Positions 1 to 13,514 are shown, counted from the stretch's first letter. The stretch: DNA of 64,000 nucleotides from Eulemur rufifrons (GCF_041146395.1 NC_091006.1:11910001-11974000); one strand, 5' to 3'. Notes: generated by a model from the letters alone, not told the origin. A program made the numbers and translations.

Positions 1-901
1 TTTCAGTGCTCCCTCTGGTTGTCATTGGAAAATGGTTTGGTGGGGGGGCAAGAGTAGAAGTCTGTGAGGTGGCTGCTGTAGACCTCTAGGGACAAGATAA
101 GGAGTGGCTCAAAGACCAGGGTGGTAGCAGTGACGACAGAAGTCAAAGGCTGCAGGGGACAGTTTGGCACTTGCTTACGGACCGGAGGCATGAGAGAGGG
201 GGTTATGGTAATAACCTGATGAATGGTGACGTTTCTGTTATTTCTAAGTGCTATTCTAAGCACTTAACAAGCCTTCTCTCATTTAAACCTCCAAGCGCCT
301 CCATCAGGGACGCAGTAGTGTCAGCCTCACTCTGCAGCTGAGGACACGGGCTCAGAGAATGCTTGTCTGATCAGCTTGCCCAGGGCCCCCCAGCTGCCGA
401 GCGGTAGGGCCTGGATTCAAACCCTGGGAGTTTGCTGCTGGAGATAGCCGAGGTCTTGAGAACGCCAGCCCTGCGTACTCCAGCTCTCCGAGGCGTGGTT
501 TCCTTACCTGTAAAATGAGAGTAAGGCCACTGACCTCACTCGGTGGCCCTGCACAGAGCCATTGCCCAGTGAGCAGACACTTACCATCGGCAGTGACAGG
601 AACGGGTGACCTTCAAGAAGGAAGGTCACTGTGCCGGGCAGGTGTGCACGCGATTCGTAGTCACACGCGGGCCAGCGCAGGCGAGGCTCAGGGCGGGCCT
701 TCCCTCTGCAGCGGCTGTACCCCCAGCAGTGCCTGGCGTGACCGAAGGCGTGCACGTCTGTGGGCTGAGCAAGTGGCTGGATGGGTGGATATGTGGCTGG
801 GTGGTCAGCCGTGTGTCCCCTGTGGGCACAGAATCACCCAGGTTGAGAACCACTATTCTGCCCATAGGTAGCAATCCCTTATTGTCTGAACTTGTGGACG
901 C

Positions 902-1594
<693 letters not shown>

Positions 1595-2106
1595 ATGAAC
1601 TGTGCACTCTGAACTCTGAAATCTGGGTGCAGTAGATTTGATAGCCTCTGTGTTTCTTGAAGTAATACCTATCATTCCTATGTGTGATGCACGCTGGCAT
1701 TTTCTATTCTGTTTCCTCCATTCTCTTGAAATGCTGGTCACAGCCCCATGAAAGGACTTGAGCTAACGGGCACGGTGTGCAGTTTGCAAACCACCGTCTG
1801 GGAGGATCGTTGTGTGGGAGTTAGAGACGGGGACACTGGAATCTCGGCTCTGCCACATACAGGCTCTGGGACCTTAGGCGAGTTGCTTACCCTTCTGTGC
1901 CTCAGTTTCCTTACCTGTGATAGTAACAGCAGCTACTTTATAGAGTGGGAAGGGTTAAGTCAATTAATATATGTATATTGATATTAAAATAGGTTAGAAC
2001 ACGGTTGGGCGTGTTGAAAGAGCTACAGAGGGAAAGAAGCCAGGCAGACTTTCTTTTTATGTATTTTTTATTGAAATTTTATTTATTAATTTTTCCAAAG
2101 TTTTTT

Positions 2107-2302
2107 GTTTTTTTTTTTTTTGAGACGTCTCACTCTGTCACCTTGGCTAGAGTACAGTGGTGTCATCATAGCTTACTGCAATCTGAAACTCTTGCCTCAG
2201 CCTCCCGAGTAGCTGGGACTACAGGTGCCAGCCACAACACCTGGCTAATTTTTCTATTTTTTGTAGAGACAGGGTCTCTCTCTTGCTCTGGCTGGTCTCA
2301 AA
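2107..2302 (-). mobile_element. Alu fragment, old
   Basis: Poly-T followed by gagacgtctcactctgtcac and gtagctgggactacaggt; truncated at ggctggtctcaaac. Diverged, AluJ-like. Confidence 0.75.
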
Positions 2303-2995
2303 CAGGCCAACTTTCTATAAAGAGCCAATAGTAAACACTTTAGGCTTTGCTGGCCATACGGGCTCTGTCATCATAGCACAAAAGCAGCTATAGACCATAG
2401 GTAAATGAATGAGCATGGGAATGTTCCAATAAAACTTTATTTATGGACATTGAAATTTGGATTTCATATAATTTTCGTGAGCCACAAAATGTTATTCTCC
2501 TTGCAGTTTTTTTCTTGAACCATTTAAAGATGTACAAACTATTCTTAGCTTGTGGGCTGTAGGTTTGCCTCTTTCTTTTGATGTATTTATTGTGTTTCAT
2601 AACATGGACACACCATGATGTATTTATTCAGTCCCCATTTCATGAATACTTAAAGTGGCTTCTTTGTCACTGTTAACAAACAACACCCATACAAATATTC
2701 TCGCACCAAGCTTTGCACACACGTCAAAGTTTTTGTAGGGTAGCTTTCTAGAAATAGAATTGCCGGATCCAGAGGGTTAACATCTAGAGGGTAAGCACTT
2801 TCCAAACATTTTATGCAAAACACTAACCAGTGGCTCCTCAAAATTTGTGCCAATGAAGGGCTTCTTCCCGTGTCTTCACCGACACCAGCTTGCTCTTTCC
2901 CAGGCTGGAAAGTGACACACCCCCTGTGCTTTTCTCTAATTGTGCATGAAGTTGGGCAGCTTGCCGTCTGCACATAGGGCAATTGAAATGTCCTG

Positions 2996-3109
2996 GTAGC
3001 TGGGTGCTGTGGCTGTTTGGGAGGCTGAGGCAGGAAGATTACTTGGACCCAGGAGTTTGAGACCAGGCTGGACAACATAGTGAGATCCTATCTCTTAAAA
3101 AAAAAATCT
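2996..3109 (+). mobile_element. Free left Alu monomer (FLAM-like)
   Basis: Reads gctgggtgctgtggctg then gggaggctgaggcagg and ends in an A-run; a single diverged monomer. Confidence 0.7.
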
Positions 3110-4417
3110 CTTGGTAAACAATCCATTCACTCATGTGGTAGTTTTTTTTTTAAAAAAAAAGATTATAAAAATAATTTCATGCTCATTTAGAGAATTTGGA
3201 AAATATAGAAAAGAACAAACAAGAAAAATTAATCCCCTGTAATAGCACTGTGTGGAAAGCAATTAGCAATATCTTGGTATGGTGTTTTCTTTTAGCCTTT
3301 TTCCCTCCATCCATTTAAAATGTTTTAAATTAGGGATTTTATTCACATGGTTCAATCATCAAAAAGTATTTTTCAAAGTATAGCGGACGGTGTCCCACCC
3401 CATCCTACATCCTGGCCCCCTGCCACCTCGTTGCTGCATCTCCTTTCCGGTAGCGACAGGAACTTACTGTGTACACACTTCCGGTTCTGTGTGCATGTAC
3501 AGCCTGTGCTCATCGGCACATGCCCGGACGATAGGACGTCGTACACTGGCTTTGGCAGCAATTGAGAGGAACCTTCCCTGTGTCTCTGTAACAGTCTCGA
3601 AGTGTTCCTCTGTGCAGAGGGACCGTGATGCCTTTAATGCCGTATTGATGCACATCAAGCCGTGTCCATGGCTTTTTGTTTGTTTTGAGGACAAGGAAAG
3701 AGAAGTTTATTAATTTGCCAGCAAACAAGGAGGCGGGCAGACTCCCGTCTAAAAGGACCAGCGTCCTCCATGTCCAGGCTTTGGCTTTCCACACACAGCT
3801 GCGGGAAGCAACTCATTCACCTGCCGTTTCTCACACGTGCAGGTGTATTTGGTCTCTTCTCAGAAAGCCTGTTTGTTGGATCAAAGCAAGGGTGCGTTTG
3901 TAATTTGGATAGCTATGGCTAAATCGCATTTCTCTGGAGTTGCAGCAAATTATACCAGTGTAGACCCTTAAGGGAATGTATGTGAGTGTCTTTACTGGAT
4001 ATGGCTTATTCCTCATGTTATGGGAGGAAATTGGTACCCTAGGGTGCTTTTAATGTGCATTTCTCTTATTACAAGTGAGGTCGAACATCTCTTGAAATAC
4101 GTAAGCCTTTGGTGGTTCCTTTTCTGTGCACTGTCCGATCCTTCGCCCTCCTTTTCTCACCAGTTGTAATTCTTAGTAATTTCTAAGGGTTCTTTACATA
4201 TGAGAGAGATGAGCTTTGTCTGTGCTGAGTTGCAGATATATCTCTCTGCGTGTCACTTGGCTTGTGACTTAGTTTATGGAATGTGTGTATGTGTCTGCAT
4301 TTTTAATGAGAATGAGATAAAAAAAATTATATTTTTATTTTTTGATATTTTTAAACTTTTTATTTTTAAATGATTTCAAACATATAAAAAAGTTTCAAGA
4401 CCAGTACAAAGAACTCA

Positions 4418-4766
<349 letters not shown>

Positions 4767-5464
4767 GAACTCATGGGAGCGCTTTACTCTTTAACCAGAT
4801 GTGTTAGTTTTCTGTTGGTAGGTAATAAATTACCCCCAAAACTTAGCAGCTTAAAACGACAAGCATTAGTGTATCTCACGGTTTCCAAGGGTCAGGACTC
4901 TGGCCGCGGCTTAGCTGGGCGGCTCAGGGTCTCCCACGCCGTTACAGTCAGGATGTCAGCCAGGGCTGCAGCCATCTGAAGGCTCGATGAGGCTGGAGGA
5001 CCTGCTCCCACGCACACTTCCGTGGCTTGTGGCAGGAGGCCTTAGTTCCTCCCTCCGCGGCCTCTCCAAAGGGCGGCCCATAGCACACCGCAAAGCGAAT
5101 GACCCAGGGAAAGAGACTGAGGGTGCTCAGGACGGGAGCCGCAGACTCAATAACCTAATATTGGAAGTGATCATTTCTGCTGAATTCTGTTGGCCACAGA
5201 GAACAGCCCTGGAATGATGTGGGAGGGGACAGGACTGAATACGAAGAGGTGGCATTGCTGGGGGCCATCTCGGGGTGTGTGAGGCTGGCCTCACGCCCAG
5301 TTTACCCACTGTAAACCTTTTGCTACACATTAGCTTTATCCTCAGCTCTCTCAATATGCACGTGTTTTTTTCTCAATCATTTGAGAGTAAGTTGCAGACA
5401 TTATGTCTTTTTACCCCTTAATGTTTTGGTATAATATTTCAGCCCTTGAGAACAAAGACATTAT

Positions 5465-5778
5465 CTTTTTTTTTTTTTTTTCTTAGAGACAGAGTCTCAC
5501 TCCATTGCCCAAGCTGGAGTACAGTGGCCAGGTCATAGCTTAGTGGAACCTTGAACTCCTGGGCTCAAGCGATCCTCCTGCCTCAGCCTCCTGAGTAGCT
5601 GGGAGTGCAGGCATGTGCCACCACGCCTGGCTTATTTATTATTATTATTTTTTTTTTTGGTGGAGACAGAGTCTCTCTACTTTGCCCAGGCTGGTCTCAA
5701 ACGCCTGGCCTCAGGCGATCCTCCCGCCTTGGCCGCCCAAAGCACTGGGCTTACCGGCGTGAGCCACCTCACAGGGCC
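5465..5778 (-). mobile_element. Alu, old dimer
   Basis: Poly-T then gagacagagtctcactcc, both monomers present, ending gagccacctcacagggcc. More diverged than the lemur-type copies. Confidence 0.8.
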
Positions 5779-7358
5779 AACCTGAATATCCTTTATCACA
5801 CATTCCTGGAGGGGGAATTATTGGGTCAAAGGTTGTAACCCTTTCAAAGTCCCCAGACCAAGCTGCCTTCCCGAGGTGTTGTCCAGGGGACAGTCCCACC
5901 AGCTGTGCACAAGAGCCAAGGGCCACCCCTCTGACTTCTCCTTGGAGGTGGTAAACCTTAGGGGATGTCAGGATAGGTGGATGGATGGATGGATTGGGGT
6001 TTTTCTTGTTTTTGTTTTGTTTTAATTGCCAGAAGTTATTCAGGGCCAAGCTTGTAAGGGATGCTGGGAGGGTGCCAGGACTTGGAGGCCAAAGCTAGTG
6101 ATAATTCAGAAATCATGCAAAGAGGCCGAGCTTTGGAGTGTGGCTGTGTTGGGTGCCCTTGTGCACATCACCTGGGTCCTCCTCTGTCAGCTTCGAGAAA
6201 CAGCTCAGAAGTCACCTGAGCGGTGTTAAGGCGATGCGCACACACTTGGGGCTTCAGTCCCAGCTCTACTTCTCCCTGTCGGGAGAGTCTGGAGTCATTT
6301 TGGCTCGTTGGCCTCAGTTTCTCATGTGTGAAATGGGTGCGATGTGATCACTGCTCTTGGGGCTGTGGACAGATCACGTGGGCTGCTGCGTGTGGCCGGC
6401 CGTGTGCACCGGATCAGCATGAGCTGTGACTAGGATGCAGATTCTGTGGCAGCAAGCGTCGAGGTGCCAGCCCAGTGTTGGGTACACAGCTGGCGCTCAC
6501 TGGCTACACAGTGGCTGCCGTGGTTAGGAGTCTTGGGGAGGAGCGTCCAGAGGGTCCAGGCGCCCCATCTGAGTGCCTTTTAGGGAGGTGGCTGTGTGCG
6601 TGTTACAGAACTAGCACCCGGGTCGCGTGTGCTTGCAGACGGACTTCACCGGAGCGTGGCCGGCGTGCACGCACACACGCCGTACCAGCCAGGCCCGCAG
6701 CCACGGCCACACAGGCACACGGAGGCAGGCACCCTGGACACTTAGAAGGGGGCCCAGGCCTTGTGTGCCGGCACCCAGAGGCCCCCCACGTGGTTGTGAA
6801 CCCAGGCCTGGCCCTTCCCCCTCGGTCGCTGTCCTCCTTGGCAGCCCCTGTGCCCCTGCACACAGCCGCGGGCACCTGTGCTGGTGTCTTTGCCTTGACT
6901 TAGCTGGACGGGCAGGCGGAGCCGGCAGCTGGGACGCTGGCCCGCCCGCCCCTCCTCCCCTGCTGCTGTGTCGCTGCCCCCGGCCTCCTGCCTTCATGCT
7001 GGCAGCTGTCGTGGTGCCCCTGCCGCTGCTGCTGCTTCCTCTGCTGCTCCACCCCCACCCTGCAGGGCTCGCCCTCTCTGGGGAACTGGGCGGGGGTGGG
7101 GGGACATCTGAGGCCAGAGGAGTGTGGAGGAGACGGGGTGTGGGGACTGGGTTGTGGGGATTAGGTTGGGACTTGGGGAAACGGGGGTGGCAGCGGGTGG
7201 GGGGCGGGTGGCTGTGGTGAGGTCCTTCCTCAGGACGGGGCTGGGCTGAGAAGGGTGTTTCTGGAGGGGGTGGCTGGGTCCCCAGTGTCTTGGGGCAGTG
7301 GGAGCCAAGGTTGGTTCTGACCCCCTCCCCCTCCCCTCTGCCTCCCTCCCCTGCCCAG

Positions 7359-7994
7359 ATCCCGGCAGCAGCTCCACTGAAGGGCCCAGGCCCCCCCTCG
7401 TCCCCATCACTACCTCACCAGGCCCCTCTGGGAGACAGCCCCCACCTGCCCTCCCCACACCCCGCCCGGCCCCCTTCCCGCCCCCCCTCCCGGCCCCACT
7501 CTCGCCCGCCCTCCCAGCCCCAGAGCGTGTCCCGCCCACCCTCAGAGCCGGCCCTGCACCCTTGCCCCCCGCCCCAGGCGCCCCCTACTCTGCCTGGCAT
7601 CTTTGTCATCCAGAACCAGCTGGGCGGGCCCCCACCCACCAGCACCCCGGCCCCCACTGTGCCAGGCCCGCCCCAGCCCCCCCTGCGCCCCCCATCCCAG
7701 CCGCCTGAGGGGCCACTGCCCCCAGCCTCCCACCTCCCTCCGGCCTCCACCGCCTCTGCTGTGGCCTCCTCCTCCGAGACGTCCACCAGGTTGCCAGCCC
7801 CTACGCCGTCCGACTTCCAGCTCCAGTTCCCACCCGGCCAAGGGCCCCACAAGTCCCCCACCCCACCGCCGACCCTCCACCTGGTCCCCGAGCCCGCAGC
7901 GCCCCCCCCACCGCCTCCTCGGACCTTCCAGATGGTGACCACCCCCTTCCCAGCGCTGCCCCAGCCGAAGGCTCTTCTCGAGAGATTTCACCAG
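7359..7994 (+). CDS. BICRA: BICRA coding exon, proline-rich
   Basis: Acceptor ...ctgcccag before 7359, donor gtaacg after 7994. 636 bases, phase 0 at both ends, 212 residues. It starts IPAAAPLKG and ends PKALLERFHQ. Contains RPPS-type repeats early on, the stretch GIFVIQNQLG, and a run of eight prolines near the end. Confidence 0.93.
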
Positions 7995-10900
7995 GTAACG
8001 GAGGCAGGAGCCACCGACTGCCCCCGCCCTCCGCCCGCTCAGCCAGATCGGAGTCCCTCCTGCTTCGTGGCTGTCTGTTCATCCCCAGCCCTGGCACACC
8101 TGGCCGCCCCCACCCCCTAGCCTGTGCCCCCCACCCCTCAACCACCTGTCCCCTCCCCAGGTGCCGTCCGGAATCATTCTCCAGAACAAGGCCGGGGGAG
8201 CCCCCGCCACCCCGCAGACCTCCGCCAGCCTGGGGCCCCTCGCCAGCCCCGCTGCCTCTGTGCTGGTCAGCGGGCAGGCCCCGTCCGGGACCCCTGCCGC
8301 CCCCGGCCATGTCCCTGCCCCAGCACCCATGGCCACCACAGGTAGGGGAAAGGTGGGTGGGCCGGGGGCTGGTAGCAGGGAGGATGGGCTGGGGCAGAGC
8401 TATGGGTCACGCGAGCTGGGGCGTCACCCGGACCTCAGGGGACTGAGGGAAGGTGCAGAAGGCAGGGCTGCCTCCCCAGCTCTGAGGGGGCCAAAGGGCA
8501 GGAGGAGAGTGGAGGGCGCAGGATCGGGGCTCACGTTTGAGGAAGGGCCTTCGTGCCAGTGACCCTGGGCCCTGTCCGCCCACCCCCGCACTCACACCCC
8601 CAGGCCTCCCTCCTCTGCTTCCTGCCGAGAACAAAGCTTTTGCCAGCAACCTCCCAACCCTGAGTATGGCCAAGGCCGCTTCGTCCGGGCCAGGGAAGTC
8701 CTCCGGGCTGCAGGTAAGAGGCCTCAGAGCAGGGGTTAGGGCAGGACCCGGATATCGTCAGGGAACTGGGGACCCGGGGCGGCAGGGCAGAGAGACACCA
8801 AGAAGAACAGGGAGGAGATGAAATAGAAACATCACACAGAGGCAGCTGAGACCCCAGAATAGTCAGACAGGGACGTGGATCGAGATGGCAGAGGCACTGG
8901 GATGGTGGACAGGGACAGACCGGCACCCAGACTGCTGGGTGGCAGCGTGAGAGTTGGTCACCGAGACAGGAGGAGGGGACAGGGTCGAGGCTACAAGATG
9001 ATCGCTCAGGACAGGAGAGGTGGGTACCGGACGGGACAGTAGGATGAGAGACAGGGAGGCCACACCGAGAATGGAGGGCGAGCAGCAGGGAGACTGAGGC
9101 AGAGGCCGCCTGTGGGACGCGGGGGATGGGAAGACAAGTAAAGGGCAGAAGGTCAGAGGGCGCAGGACCCAAGAAGTTGGGAGAGACTCAGAGAGCAGCT
9201 GTGCCCAGGCCAAGAGGGGGCACCACAGACAAGAGGGGGAGTCGTGAAGATCTTTGGGGCAAAATGAGGTGAACCCAGGGCACGGAGAGGAGAGAAACCA
9301 CGCAGATCAGAGCTGCGGGCGCCGGAAGAGACAGGCCACCTGACACGGAGCGTGAGACGCACAGAGAGCAGCCCCTGGCAAGGGAACGGAGGGGACCCAG
9401 GTGGCGGGCGCCCAGGGCTGCGCCTGCCTGTCACCCTCTCCTCCCCTGCAGGTTTAGTTTCATGGGCATGGGATCCCGCAGCTGGGGCTAGGCCCCCACC
9501 CGGGTGAGACGTTTTTGTCCCAGGCTGGAGGGAGAGAGAGGGTCAGGGCGCCGGGGGAAGGCGTCCGTGTTGCAATGCCGCTCACCTGCCTCTCTCCCCC
9601 CAGTATGACAGCAAGCTGAGCAGCTTGAAGAAACCCCCCACGCTCCAGCCCAGCAAGGAAGCCAAGTGAGTCGCTGCACCCCCATTCACCCCAGCCTGCG
9701 CCTTTGTGGGGGGCGCGGGGACCACCCTTCTGAAGCGGGCCTGGCAGGTCTGAGTGCCGACCCCAGCTCCAACCCTGGGTAGCTGTGCGGTCTCCCTCCC
9801 TCCACCATGACTGTGAATTTCCCACAGCGCGTAGGGGCTGCTGGTCTTTAGCAGAGGGTGGAATCGGGCTTATTTGGTGGGAGAGACAGTCACACAATAG
9901 AGAGACACAGTGGGCTGTGACAGGGCCATGGGGTACAAAAGCAGGCCAGAGAGAGGACAGGTCTCACCAACCAGCCAAACCAGCCTCTCCCCGGGAAGCT
10001 GCTCCCAGGCCAGGCAGGGGCAGGCACAGGGAATGGCACAGGCTCTGGCCTCTGGCTCCCAGCTCTATCTCTTCCTCTCTTCTGTGCTTTGGGGACGAGT
10101 GACTTCACTTCACCTCTCTGGACCTCAGTTTCCTCTTCTGTGAAATGGGGGTAATGACAGCATCTGCTTCCTTTGGTTGTGGCCAGGGATTCAGTGAGCC
10201 ACATGCGAGCCTCCCAAGTATTCCTTTTCCCTCTGCTGTCCTATTCAGCTGTGGCCTGGGGCTGAGGGTCCAGGACACTGGGATTTTCCTGGCCCTCACC
10301 CCCGGCTGTGTGTGTGTGGTCTCTCCCCACCCCACCCCTAGTTTCCTGGAGCATTTGCACAAACATCAGGGCTCAGTCCTGCACCCCGACTACAAGACAG
10401 CCTTCCCCTCCTTCGAGGACGCCCTGCATCGCCTCCTGCCCTACCACGTCTACCAGGGTGCCCTCCCCTCCCCCAACGACTACCACAAAGGTGAGGCCTC
10501 CCCAGGACGCTGCCGAGGTGTTTGGGGCGGGGCGCTGCAAGGGTGGAGACAGGCGCGTGCGCGCATGCGTGCGCGAGCACCCCAGCATCTCCGCCCCTCT
10601 CTCTCCTCTTCCTCGCAGTGGATGAGGAGTTTGAGACGGTCTCCACGCAGCTGCTGAAACGCACCCAGGCCATGCTCAATAAATACCGTCTCTTGCTCCT
10701 GGAGGAGTCCCGGGTAGGCTCAGGGTCGCCTTCCTCCCCTGCTGGGACCCTGCCCTTTCCCCTGCCTGCTCCTCTTAGCCTCAGGAGGGTGGTTGGGAGA
10801 GGGGAGGCAGGCGGTCAGATCCCAGGGACCGTTTGAAAGCTGCTCGCATCCCCCCCTGCCCGGGTCGCTGGCGTCCCCTTCCCGCTCCTTGTTCACTTGC

Positions 10901-13514
10901 CCATTTCTCTTCTCCCCCGCACCCCCCAGAGGGTGAGCCCCTCAGCGGAGATGGTAATGATCGACCGAATGTTCATTCAGGAGGAGAAGACCACCCTTGC
11001 CTTGGATAAACAGCTGGCCAAGGAGAAGCCCGGTGAGAGGGGAGGGGAGGGAGAGGTGTCCCCACCGCACCCGGCAGCAGAATTCGGTTGCGGCCAGGAG
11101 TGGGTGCGCGGTCTTACCTTACCCCGCCACCAGGCGGCGCCTGAGCCCCACCTTCCTGCGGTGCCGCATCTCACCCGACCTCGCACCCCAGAACAGAGGT
11201 GCTTTCGTCTTCCTCCGCCCCTTACGTCCCCTCCATCCTGGGGGGGGGAACATTCTGCCACCCCCAGGGGCATAGAAAAACAGGAGAGGGGCGCTTCCTT
11301 AAATTTTGCTCCCGAGCAGTCTCAGCTGCTGGTCTTCAGAACACCCCTTAGCCCGCATTCGATTCCAGCCAATCCAGCCAATCCAGCGCTTCCCTTGAGA
11401 AGTAAATGGCCCCTGCGCTCCGCCCTCAGACCTGTACCTTCATTCTGTTTCCCCTGGAGCTCCGGACCTTAATTTTTTTATTTAACGTAGTCATTGGTGC
11501 TTAAAGGAGAAATTGGTGCGAAGGGGTGGCGTGGTGAAGTGGGGGCGGGGGCGATTCTTAAATCTCAGGGTGGGAGAGGCAGGACAGCTTGCTGGTTAGG
11601 GGCACAACTCTGGAGTCTGACCCTCTGGTCCCAATCCTGGCTCTGCCACTTACTGGCTGTATGGCCTTGGGCAAGTTACTTAACCTCTCTGTGCCTCCGT
11701 GTCCTCATCTTTAAAGTGGAGGTTGTGATACCGGTTATAATCCTTTACCTCCTTACCTAAAACCCTGGGGCCCTGTATGTTCTGGATTTTTTTTTTTTTT
11801 TTTTTTTTTGCTTTTGGAAAGGTGATGAGCTGCCTAGACAAGTGTCTTCTGATTAACCCCCGGTGGGCGTGGGAAGCACTCTGGGATCACATTATAAATA
11901 TTTCTGCAGTGGAACAGGTGTCCCGACTAACTGGGATAAATCAAGACCATAAATAACCTCATGTCATTTCACACCGGGTTTTGCGATCAAATGAGATACC
12001 GCCCCCCAATTTTTTTTTTTTTTTTTTTTTTTGTTTAACTATATAGAGAGCACGCTATCCGAGAGAACTTTCTAGGTGCTGAAATGTTCCCTGTCTGTGC
12101 TGCTCAGTTCAGGAGCTAGCGGCCAGCGTGGCCACTGAGCATCTAGAATGTGGCCGGCATGACTGAGGAATGGAACTTTTTGTTTTATGTTCTTTAATTC
12201 GTTTAACCCTAAATGAGCCCCTCGTGGCTAGTGGCCACCGTGTCAGACCAAACGGTTTTCGAGTTGGGAGGATGGGGGGATCGCTGGCAAGGGCGGCGAG
12301 TCCCGAGGATCTGGGGGGTGGAGAGCTCAGCGCGGGTCCTGGCCAACGGTAGGTGCTCCCGGCACCCTCATCCCGCTCCTGACCCTGGGTTTTCTGTGTC
12401 CCGTTCTGCAGATGAGTACGTGTCTTCCTCACGCTCTCTCAGCCTCCCTGTGGCCGCCTCTTCCGAGGGTCACCGGCTCCCAGGCCACGGCCCGCCGCCA
12501 TCCTCCGTGCCCGGGGCCTCTGCCCCGCCCCCGCCGCACCTGCCCACCAAGCTCGTGATCCGGCACGGCGGGGCGGGCGGCTCCCCCTCGGTCACCTGGG
12601 CCCGGGCGTCGTCCTCCCTGTCGTCCTCGTCCTCCTCCTCTGCCTCCTCGTCCCTGGACGCCGACGAGGACGGGCCCATGCCCTCCCGCAACCGCCCGCC
12701 CATCAAGACCTACGAGGCCCGGAGCCGCATTGGCCTCAAGCTCAAGATCAAGCAGGAAGCCGGGCTCAGCAAGGTCGTGCACAACACGGCCCTGGACCCT
12801 GTGCACCACCCGCCGCCACCGCCCCCCGCCGCGCTCAAGGCGGCAGAGCCCCCGCCCCGGCCCCCGCCGCCGCCCCCACCCGCGGCCCAGATGAATGGCA
12901 CCGTGGACCACCCACCGCCTGTCCCCTCCGACCGCAAGCCGCTGGCCGCGGCCCCCCACTGTCCCCGCCTGCCCCTGCGCAAGACGTACCGCGAGAACGT
13001 GGAGGCCCTGGGCGCCGGGGCCGCGGAGGGCGCGGGGAGCGGCAGAGCCCGGGGTGGCAGCCCGGCGCCGCTGCCCACCAAAGTGGACGAGGCCACCAGC
13101 GGGCTCATCCGCGAGCTGGCCGCGGTGGAGGACGAGCTGTACCAGCGTATGCTGAAGGGCGCCCCGCCGGAGCCCACGGCCAGCGCCGGGCAGGGCGCGG
13201 GCAGCGGGGACCCCGGCTGGGAGGCGCCCCCGCTGCCCCCGGCCAAGCGGCGCAAGTCCGAGTCCCCCGACGTGGACCAGGCCAGCTTCTCCAGCGACAG
13301 CCCCCAGGACGACACGCTCACGGAACACCTCCAGAGCGCCATCGACAGCATCCTGAACCTCCAGCAGGCCCCCAGCCGGACACCCGCAGCCCCCTACCCC
13401 CACGGTGCCCCGGCGGCCGTCACGCCCGCCTCCCCGTCGCCCCTGCACAGGCCCGAGGCCTACCCGCCCTCCAGCCACAACGGTGGCCTCGGCGCCAGGA
13501 CGTTGAACAGATAA
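7359..13514 (+). CDS. BICRA: BICRA (GLTSCR1), C-terminal half, eight coding exons
   Basis: BICRA is a subunit of the non-canonical BAF (GBAF) SWI/SNF chromatin remodeller, together with BRD9; it acts in the nucleus. Coding exons seen: 7359-7994, 8161-8341, 8604-8713, 9604-9665, 10342-10490, 10619-10713, 10930-11032 and 12412-13514 (stop 13512-13514). Every junction is GT-AG and the phases join without a break, giving 812 residues, about half of the human protein (roughly 1,560 residues, from memory). The first exon is proline/serine-rich with RPPS repeats; exons 10342-11032 encode the conserved GLTSCR1 domain (FLEHLHKHQGSVLHPDYK onward). The last exon has a polyserine run, polyproline blocks and a C-terminus ending SSHNGGLGARTLNR, against human ARTLTR as I recall it. 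The 5' part of the gene, including the Q-rich region, lies left of the window. Identification is by direct protein recognition. Confidence 0.96.
8161..8341 (+). CDS. BICRA: BICRA coding exon
   Basis: Acceptor ccctccccag, donor gtaggg. Starts VPSGIILQNKAGG, directly continuing the FHQ of the previous exon; ends in phase 1, splitting a glycine codon. Confidence 0.93.
8604..8713 (+). CDS. BICRA: BICRA coding exon
   Basis: Acceptor acacccccag, donor gtaaga. Completes the split glycine and encodes LPPLLPAENKAFASNLPT... ending SSGLQ, phase 0 at the 3' end. Confidence 0.92.
8714..9603 (+). repeat. BICRA intron with purine-rich degenerate GACAGG-type repeat
   Basis: Between about 8800 and 9380 the + strand is strongly purine-rich, with recurring gacaggga, gagacagg and gggacagg words at irregular spacing. 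No exon is recognisable. Confidence 0.5.
9604..9665 (+). CDS. BICRA: BICRA coding exon, short
   Basis: Acceptor ctccccccag, donor gtgagt. 62 bases encoding YDSKLSSLKKPPTLQPSKEA plus two bases of the next codon. The codon split over the intron reads Asn (aa|t), giving KEANFLEHL. Confidence 0.9.
9666..10341 (+). other. BICRA intron with MIR-like remnant
   Basis: Mostly unique-looking sequence; about 10045-10215 is MIR-like (cctcagtttcctcttctgtg). A TG-run (tgtgtgtgtgg) precedes the acceptor. Confidence 0.5.
10342..10490 (+). CDS. BICRA: BICRA coding exon, start of GLTSCR1 domain
   Basis: Acceptor caccccctag-type (tag), donor gtgagg. Encodes FLEHLHKHQGSVLHPDYK and continues to PSPNDYHK; this is the conserved start of the GLTSCR1 domain shared with the paralogue BICRAL. 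Ends in phase 1. Confidence 0.93.
10619..10713 (+). CDS. BICRA: BICRA coding exon, GLTSCR1 domain
   Basis: Acceptor cctcgcag, donor gtaggc. Encodes VDEEFETVSTQLLKRTQ and MLNKYRLLLLEESR, a predicted helical part of the GLTSCR1 domain; ends in phase 0. Confidence 0.93.
10930..11032 (+). CDS. BICRA: BICRA coding exon, end of GLTSCR1 domain
   Basis: Acceptor accccccag, donor gtgaga. Encodes RVSPSAEMVMIDRMFIQEE and TTLALDKQLAKEKP, then one base of the Asp codon completed in the last exon. Confidence 0.93.
11033..12411 (+). other. BICRA last intron with MIR and MITE-like remnants
   Basis: A CTCF-like motif lies at 11127. A clear MIR spans about 11585-11765 (ggctctgccacttactggct, gggcaagttacttaacctct). 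Poly-T runs lie at 11787-11809 and 12010-12032. A diverged palindromic MITE-like remnant spans about 12090-12245 and matches a second copy at 32740-32875. Confidence 0.6.
11127..11141 (+). promoter_or_regulatory. CTCF-like motif in BICRA intron
   Basis: CCACCAGGCGGCGCC, one base off the CTCF core CCASYAGRKGGCRS. Motif match only. Confidence 0.4.
12412..13514 (+). CDS. BICRA: BICRA last coding exon with stop
   Basis: Acceptor ccgttctgcag; begins DEYVSSSRSLSLP and ends at TAA 13512-13514. 1,103 bases and very GC-rich, so it acts as an intragenic CpG-dense block. Landmarks: LPTKLVIRHGGAGG, a serine run, RNRPPIKTYEARSRIGLKL, polyproline stretches, TSGLIRELAAVEDELYQRM, a basic KRRKSESPDVD motif (possible NLS) and LQSAIDSILNLQQ. 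Confidence 0.95.

Noticed and set aside
6627..7220. 197-codon frame upstream of the first BICRA exon seen
   Set aside because: GC-rich intronic sequence; the Leu-rich stretch looks like a signal peptide but there is no exon structure or homologous protein I know.
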